64,000 bases of DNA, taken from positions 611,001 to 675,000 of the forward strand of contig QVRM01005925.1 of NCBI GenBank assembly GCA_003439945.1. The letters run 5' to 3'. A program made the position numbers and the translations under genes. The notes under the pieces are model-generated. The model ran no database searches, was not told the DNA's origin, and saw only the letters and a program-made list of their open reading frames with translations. Origin of the DNA: Dermanyssus gallinae (taxonomy: Eukaryota > Arthropoda > Arachnida > Mesostigmata > Dermanyssidae). Shown here piece by piece: positions 58,063 through 64,000 of the stretch. Numbering within the stretch: the stretch's first letter is position 1; every line of letters begins with the position of its first letter.

Positions 58063-59492
58063 TTTCTGAGTTTTTTCGCCAGTGGTAACAGAGCTAACAA
58101 GGGCTGTAGTACCTCTGTCACCACTTTAATAGCTTCTGCCAAATCATGGCTCACAGTTTTCAACGTATCTGCAACCGAGCCTAAATTTCCAAGGGTGGCT
58201 CTAGCTGTCTGAGTAGACTTGCGGCTCGACTTGAGAGCCAGTCCTCGGTAACGTCGAACGCGTGGACGGCCATAACTTCTCATATATTGACTCGACTTCT
58301 TAGCAGCTTTGCGTGGAGGAACCGCAGGCTTCGGGAGAATTAACTGAGGCGTTCGGTCGTCAGCTGCTGACGAGATACCTCTGACAACTGCAGCGTAACT
58401 TGGGCCTGGCGTTACAGCTTCCGTGGTTGCAGCAACCTGAGGAGATATTTTCGGCATTTCCAGCTCGTCTCCAATGATGGCTGTAGGATGTACAATCCTC
58501 ACCTCTTGAAGAGTTCGAGCTTCTAATAGGATACGATTGCGTTCCCTCGGTAGAACAGTCTCGGACAATTAGGTGATCCTGCTGCGTGAGCACCTTTGCA
58601 GTTTACACACTTGGAGGTATTGGTGCACTCAGCCGCCAGGTGATCTGCTCCCCCGCATTTACGGCATGCGCGTTGCAACGTACAGCTACTCGCTATATGG
58701 CCCGTGCGTTGGCACTTAAAACATAAAGTTGGCTGGTCGGCTTTTATAACCACATTGTGCATCTTATACCCTAAAAATAGCGAAGCGGGTGGCTGCTGAT
58801 CAAAAGTTAGAATCACTTTCGTTAGCGGCTTTTTTGTGCCCCGTTCGCTAGTGTATAAACGACGAACTTCAATCACACCATAACCAGACAGTTCCGAAAG
58901 AATTTTCTGTGAATATCGTGGGTACGCCGTGGATGCGTGCGCGGAATCTTGAAATTGATGCACAAATTGCCGTCACTGGTATATCGCCTATTATTGACAC
59001 TGCGAGTATTTGCTTGGCCGTGTCAATAGTTGGGGCCCATAATACAATGCCTTCACTCCCACCAGAAATTCTGCATGAAGGAAACATCTCATGAATGCAC
59101 TTAAACATCTTCAATAGAGATCCCTCTGCAAATTCAGACTTCTCCTGTACATTTGTTGTGTCTTCCATATGATCACCTTGAAAGTCCCCATTGAGCCAGC
59201 TTGGATGCGCTCTTTCAGGTTGTCCAGCTGTTTCTGCTCGCGCGAAGCAATCCGACGAGTTGAGTTTTTCTGCACCGTCACGAATCCCTGGTCATCTTCA
59301 CTATCACTGTGGTTTGAACTTTTTCTCCGTTTTGCCCCCGGGACACAGTCATTCTTTGCAGTGGAAGCTGAATTCGTTGTTAAAGTCCCCTCAATGCCAT
59401 TAGCACCGCGGTTATCGTCGATGTTAATAGCGCTTCGAAGCCTATTTAATCTAGACTAGGGGGGGAGGTTGCTCTTCAGGGTCCGCTGGCAT
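58053..59492 (-). pseudogene. ORF1 of copy 2: gag-like protein with zinc knuckles
   Basis: Same domain order as copy 1: charged N-terminus, a region beginning TTFKVIIRK-like, FRARIHGVPTIFTE, then three CCHC knuckles (58760-58580). The CAG codon lost in copy 1 is intact here (DQQPPASLFLGYK). Breaks relative to copy 1: a C run of seven after the ATG, a 1-base loss near 59156, a 5-base loss near 58905 and a 1-base loss near 58547. The C-terminal part ends PLAKKLRKCS at TAA 58055-58053. Confidence 0.85.
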
Positions 59493-59938
59493 GATGCCGT
59501 ATAAAACGACACGCTATTAGAATTTCACAATTACAATCAATTAAAAACGTTAAAACTATTTTAAAAAAAGATTTGACTTAATCTCGCGTTGAACCCGGGA
59601 CTTCTAGATGGAAATCGGGTTCTTCCCGCTTCTTCCACGAAGTCAGCTGGCGATGCGCCGTTGCTTCACGCTAAGATAGCGAAGCAGCGCAAAACGTAAA
59701 CAAACACCTTCTACGGTGACGTTGCAGATCGAACGCCACCGCCTGTCAGGCTAAACGGAGTCAAAGCCTCGTCAGCACTAGCTTGTGCACTTTTAAGTGT
59801 GTTTTGCACCACACTCGAAGCCTAACAGTTTGCACTGTCACTGTAGCAAGTTTCCTTGCAATGTCTCACTTTAGCTAGATAAACGAATCGCATAAACAGG
59901 AGAAGATGTAAAACACGTCCGCCCACCGTCGCATCGAA

Positions 59939-59948
59939 AAAAAAAAAA

Positions 59949-59984
<36 letters not shown>

Positions 59985-60000
59985 ATAGATATATTTTTAT
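59939..60000. repeat. A-run and (TA)n at the 5' end of RLE copy 2
   Basis: A13 (59937-59949) then TA tract 59951-59980, at the point where copy 1 goes on into other sequence. Confidence 0.9.
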
Positions 60001-60136
60001 CTATATAAGGCCGTCTTCTGCGGATGGCAAATTTATTTAAAATTAGTAATTCCTCATTAAAATTCCTATAATTACACATTTTCAACGATTGTAACAATTA
60101 AGGGCGTTTTGCACAAAAAGCTGTCGCCCGTGTCTG
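60001..60136. repeat. Block shared with 3851-3991
   Basis: Starts AGGCCGTCTTCTGCGGATGG and ends GCCCGTGTCTG; see the partner entry. Confidence 0.7.
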
Positions 60137-60439
60137 TACATAGATATACTCGTATAAATGGTGCGACAATAGTTACTTGAAGCTTTTAAACATTTTGACT
60201 TAAACGACAAAGTACACTAGATACGATCGAAATTGGAGTTTCATTATGCCGTTGTGTCTAAAAAATAATGTTCGGAAGATGGCCGCCCTGGGACCCTCCG
60301 GCATTGTCTATACGAGATACACTATTTCTGGCATATATAACACACACGGCCACCAACGTGTACATTTATAGGTACTTGTGTAAATGCTCTCACATCCGAA
60401 GAGCTTGAAAGCAATTTGCCCGTACGGAAAAATATGTTA
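60137..60439. other. Unassigned DNA
   Basis: No gene recognised. Confidence 0.4.
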
Positions 60440-62460
60440 TGTGTTTATAATTATCATGGTTGTTGTTGGTGTGGCCGCCGCTGCTGTTCTTGCTGCTGTC
60501 GTTGATGCTCCGGTTGTTCATGCTTGCCTTAGTACCATCACAATTGTTCCTAATTTTCTTTTTCGAGGTACTCTCGTCGGAACGGGTAGGACACTTTCCC
60601 TTGCCAATCAGCTCCCGAAATGGGCGAACCGTTGGCATCCATTGGGCGAGAGCCCTTCCAGCCAACTTCTGGGACCAACTACTAAAACAACTGTGCGATT
60701 TCAACTTTTAGCGATTCCATTCCAAAATCGTTCGATATTGAGTATTGTTGTTACAACCGTTTTCCGTATACTGCTCTGAACTACGGCTACGTCAACAACT
60801 ACAGATAGTTACTCTACTATTAATTAAGCCAATAATTGAGCCAACACAAAACAAACAACAACAGGGCCCAGTCATAAGTTTGTCTGGCTAGACGAGGACG
60901 CCGGGTTGGGCCGGGCACAAACGCGGTACCGTGTGCAAGCTCGGGCAAGGCTTTTTTGCGGTCAATTTTGTCATTGCCATTGTGTTGTTGTTGCCATCGC
61001 TGTTAATGTTGTTGTTGCCATCGCTGCTGTTGTTGTTGTTTTGTTGCCCTCGCTGTTGCCCTCGCTGTTGTTGTTGCCGTCGCTGTTGTTGTTGTTGTTG
61101 CCGTCGCTGTTGTTGTTGTTGTTGCCGTCGCTGTTGTTGTTACTGTCGTTGTCACCATCAGACGTTGATCCTGCTTATCAGTGCCACCAGCAGCAGCAAC
61201 CGCAGCGGCATCATAAAAGCCGCTATGCTGCTTATCATTAACTTGTTGTGTCGCTTTGTCGGGCCTCCTCGCTATGCCCCGCCAGCACCCCCGACCCCCC
61301 GATATCCGGCCCGCTCCGATACCCGCCATTCCTCCCCTAGATCCCCGCCATTCTTACCCCTAGATCCCCGCCCTTCCCCCCTAGATCCCCGCCCTTCCCC
61401 CCCTAGATCCCCGCCCTTCCCCCCCTAGATCCCCGCCCTTCCCCCCTAGATCCCCGCCCTTCCCCCCTAGATCCCCGCCCTTCCCCCCCTAGATCCCCGC
61501 CCTTCCACCCCTAGATACCCGCCCTTCCCCCCTAGATCCCCGCCCTTCTCCCCCCCCTAGATCTCCGGGCCTATTGTGTGCATGGATCATCGCCATGGAT
61601 GCTAGGCCATCGTATCCAATCGACAATGTGGACGCATGTGACAATCGATCATCAACAGTTTGGCCAATGGACGGGCGCAAGCGGACATGAACGGCAAGAG
61701 GCAACTGCCTGCCTGGGGGTAGGTGATGCCCCTCTGTCGATTTGTCTGTCTGTCTGGCGGTCTGACGGACAGACGTCCAAACGCACGAACGGACAGCGAG
61801 AGTGACTGACTGACTGACTGTCTAAGCACTTCTTGCTTAGGGGAGGGGGGTGGTTGGGTGGGAGGGTCAGTGGCTCATTCTTCGTTTGTTGGCTAGGCCG
61901 CTTGGACAGTCGTCGCCCCCGCGGCCGCTACCGCCGCCGCCGGTGTCTCGATTGTGCTTCCTGTTCGACGTACTAAGCACAAAACCATGTTTCGGCCATG
62001 TGTCGCTTCTGGCAGTCTAGTCGTTCGGAGGTGGACGGACCGACCAGCCGACATTGTGCACCCCCGCCAGACTTCTACTCCCCCCGCCCTCCAGCTACTC
62101 CCTGTCGTTCCTAGCAGTCGCCTTACTCGATGTGCCCGGCTCGCTTGTCGTCGTCGTACTTCAGCTAGCTTTTTCTATCCAGTTGGAGCAAGCGGCGGCC
62201 GTGGGGTCCTTCGTACTGTCTTTCTAGATGACATATCTGCCTACCGCGGGCTGCGAGATCGTGAACTATATAGATGGATCCAGGAAGCGATCCAGGCCAC
62301 CCTTGTCGCTGTCGTCGTCGTCGTTGTTCTTATTGTTGTTGTTGTTGTCGCTGATCTTGTTGTTGTTGTCGCTGATGTTGTTGTTGTTGTCGCTGATGTT
62401 GTTGTTGTTGTCGCTGATGTTGTTGTTGTTGTCGCTGATGTTGTTGTCGCCCAGTCATCT
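60440..62460. other. Island 3: GC-richer DNA with GTT/GCC trinucleotides
   Basis: GTT/GTC/GCT runs at 60450-60510, 60965-61150 and 62310-62450 (a 21-bp unit GTTGTTGTTGTTGTCGCTGAT near the end), a C-rich minisatellite (61335-61560), short CTGT and ACTG runs (61745-61825) and a CCGCCGCCG stretch near 61930. Open frames encode Val/Leu/Cys homopolymers and look like by-products of the three-base period. It resembles islands 1 and 2; a host promoter or exon is possible but not shown. Confidence 0.5.
61335..61560 (+). repeat. C-rich minisatellite, about ten 21-23-bp units
   Basis: Unit CCCCTAGATCCCCGCCCTTC with a C run of variable length. Each unit brings four or more C runs together, so the minus strand has repeated G runs. 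Confidence 0.9.
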
Positions 62461-62639
62461 TACTGCTATCTTCGACCACTTTTACCACGATCTCTAGTAT
62501 GGCTACTATTTTGGCCAGGAGTTGCTGCTATTACTGGGAGTTTATCGTACTTAACGCAACGCGCCCGCGTGTAGTGTCAGCGCAGACTTATAGATAGACA
62601 AAAAAATTCAATTTTAATAAATTCAAATTAAATAGATTT
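62461..62639. other. Unassigned DNA
   Basis: No gene recognised. Confidence 0.4.
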
Positions 62640-62945
62640 TTAATGAGGTCTTTATAATTATAGACTATTATCGGTCGCCTACGGGCTTGGAATCGCCACG
62701 AGGCGCCATATCTTGATTGAGGCATCTAGGGCCGGGCACGTTAAGTTATCTAAGGTTTCTCCAACAGCTCTTGTGACAGCTGCACAGCAGCCGACTCTCA
62801 GCGGTATGATTGTATCATCTATTTTCAGTAAGCATCGCTCAATGGAAATTCAATCAACGACAGAGCGCACCGAACCAGTGATAACCCGGTAAGTGACAAC
62901 CATTACTTGCGCTCTAGAGCCCCTAGATAAGGGTGGTCTACGACA
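62640..62945 (-). mobile_element. tRNA-derived SINE, family 2, copy c
   Basis: The body aligns with copy a (TCTCCAACAGCTCTTGTGACAG here, TTCCCCAACAGTCATTGTGG there; CGACTCTCAGCGGTATG and CTAACTCTCAACGGTATG). The tRNA-like head (62940-62841) is more decayed; a B-box-like CACTGGTTCGGTGC remains on the minus strand. Confidence 0.65.
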
Positions 62946-63381
62946 ATTGACGTATCGACCGCTGCCACTCCGGCTACTACAATTCTATGCCAGTTACTGG
63001 CTTAGCTCAATTTAAATGGCTATTTTTGGCTAAATAATAGTAACCTGACTATGTGCATATAGAATAAAGATATACGAGTATATACGTAGGGCAAAGTGAG
63101 TTGACCTTAGGTGCCGAACCGATCACTTCATAAATTACTGCTTCCATTAACTGCCTAATGAAGTGTACCATTAGTTAATCGTTGATTCATCGCGCACTGA
63201 CTGAATTCTATGTTTTTGTGAATACTACAGCCAATGCTACCGCCATTACGTCTCTCCCTCAAAAACGAAGCGGTGTTACGGCAGCTAACTTGCTTATCTC
63301 AGAGCATAATCCTTTTCCCCTGGACATGAGATACAAATAGTTGCTATAATTTGTTATTGTCTTTTGTTTCGTGCTTCCACC

Positions 63382-63387
<6 letters not shown>
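62946..63387. other. Unassigned AT-rich DNA
   Basis: No gene recognised. Confidence 0.5.

Positions 63388-63479
<92 letters not shown>
63388..63479. repeat. (TA)n microsatellite
   Basis: About 90 bases of TA with one AC step. Confidence 0.95.
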
Positions 63480-64000
63480 CCGTCGACTGCTGGTGTACCG
63501 GCGTAATCTCGTGTTCGGTTGCTTTATCCTCTGGTGGAAGAGCCTTTTTTGGACCGATTGCCCCATGAGGACTAGTTTATGTAGTAGTTTAATTTATGCA
63601 ATCAAGCGCCAATTTGGGAAAGTGGCTGCGCAACTAGTTACAATACATCTTTATTAAAATATATGTTGCACAAGGCGACCACAGTCATCGCATTTTTGTA
63701 TGCGGTGCCCAGCCGCCAAGCAAAAGCTCAATTCGCAATATCTAATCTCGGTGTTTTGCTAGAGAGAACGGAATCTTTACAGAGTGTAAACGAAACCTTC
63801 ACATGCAATATCTGATCACATATTGTCAGATATTTTGTCATGTCGTGTAAAAGGTTTTTAAAGTCTAAAATCGATTTATTTCCTTTTTGTTGAACTTCTA
63901 AACCTTTTGTTGAATTTTGCAGATAGTAAGAAGTACCACCGCATCTTCTTGTACGGGCATACCATTCTTTGTAAGAAGAGGTTCTATCTCACATTTAACA
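63480..64000. other. Unassigned DNA to window end
   Basis: No gene recognised. Confidence 0.5.

Larger units (their letters stand above)
55057..59938 (-). mobile_element. RLE-type non-LTR retrotransposon, copy 2 (near full length)
   Basis: About 4.9 kb on the minus strand, with (TA)n beyond both ends (59951-59980 at the 5' side, 55029-55056 at the 3' side). Order: leader (59938-59493), ORF1 (59492-58053), ORF2 (58053-55163), 3' UTR (55162-55057) with AATAAA at 55113-55108 and an A-rich tail (ACAAAAAACAAAAAAACAAC). It is the best guide to the family structure in the window. Defects: at least three indels in ORF1, four stops and one frameshift in ORF2, so it is inactive, but its closeness to copy 1 indicates fairly recent activity. 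Confidence 0.9.

Overview
This window looks like repeat-dense, gene-poor chromatin from an animal genome, most plausibly an arthropod. I recognise no intact host protein gene. What can be read is a graveyard of transposable elements: non-LTR retrotransposons of at least three lineages, Tc1/mariner relicts, two tRNA-derived SINE families, long (TA)n microsatellites and several minisatellites. The arthropod guess rests on the mariner/Tc1 types and the CAA/CAG-rich islands and is an inference only.

The dominant family is a non-LTR retrotransposon with a restriction-like endonuclease (RLE). Its layout is ORF1 (gag-like, three CCHC zinc knuckles), then ORF2 (N-terminal C2H2 finger, reverse transcriptase with YLDD, a C-x-C...H...C zinc motif, and an RPD...WD endonuclease motif). 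ORF1 and ORF2 meet at an overlapping stop-start TAATG. Two closely similar copies sit at the ends of the window on the minus strand: copy 1 (1-3142, cut by the window edge, with its RT core deleted) and copy 2 (55057-59938, nearly full length but carrying stops and frameshifts). Older relatives lie at 4265-5170 (+), 9822-11053 (-), 11940-12430 (+), 13230-15545 (-), 46960-47500 (-) and 53856-54197 (+). Several of these are bordered by (TA)n on one or both sides.

Other regions: 5171-5475 is the RT tail of an APE-type LINE. 9213-9381 and 19395-19562 are copies of one SINE. 17026-17600 is a 27-bp minisatellite. 17733-19975 and 22083-24357 are two copies of a 2.2-kb repeat unit carrying a mariner-type transposase relict. 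20247-20960 is a Tc1-like relict. 40079-43570 is a decayed CR1/L2-like LINE (PHD-finger ORF1, APE endonuclease, RT core lost), interrupted by a GC-rich insert with 29-bp target-site duplications. 44512-45401 is the 3' end of another LINE. 46340-46905 is an R1/Jockey-type RT relict. 51303-53000 is a cluster of three mariner/Tc relicts. A second, class-II-tRNA-like SINE family has copies ending near 36210, 55028 and 62945.

Three islands (about 29990-35260, 48380-50345 and 60440-62460) are GC-richer and full of CAA/CAG/GTT trinucleotides, purine tracts and G or C runs. They could overlap host promoters or exons, but no protein is recognisable. The remaining stretches are AT-rich DNA in which I see no supportable gene.
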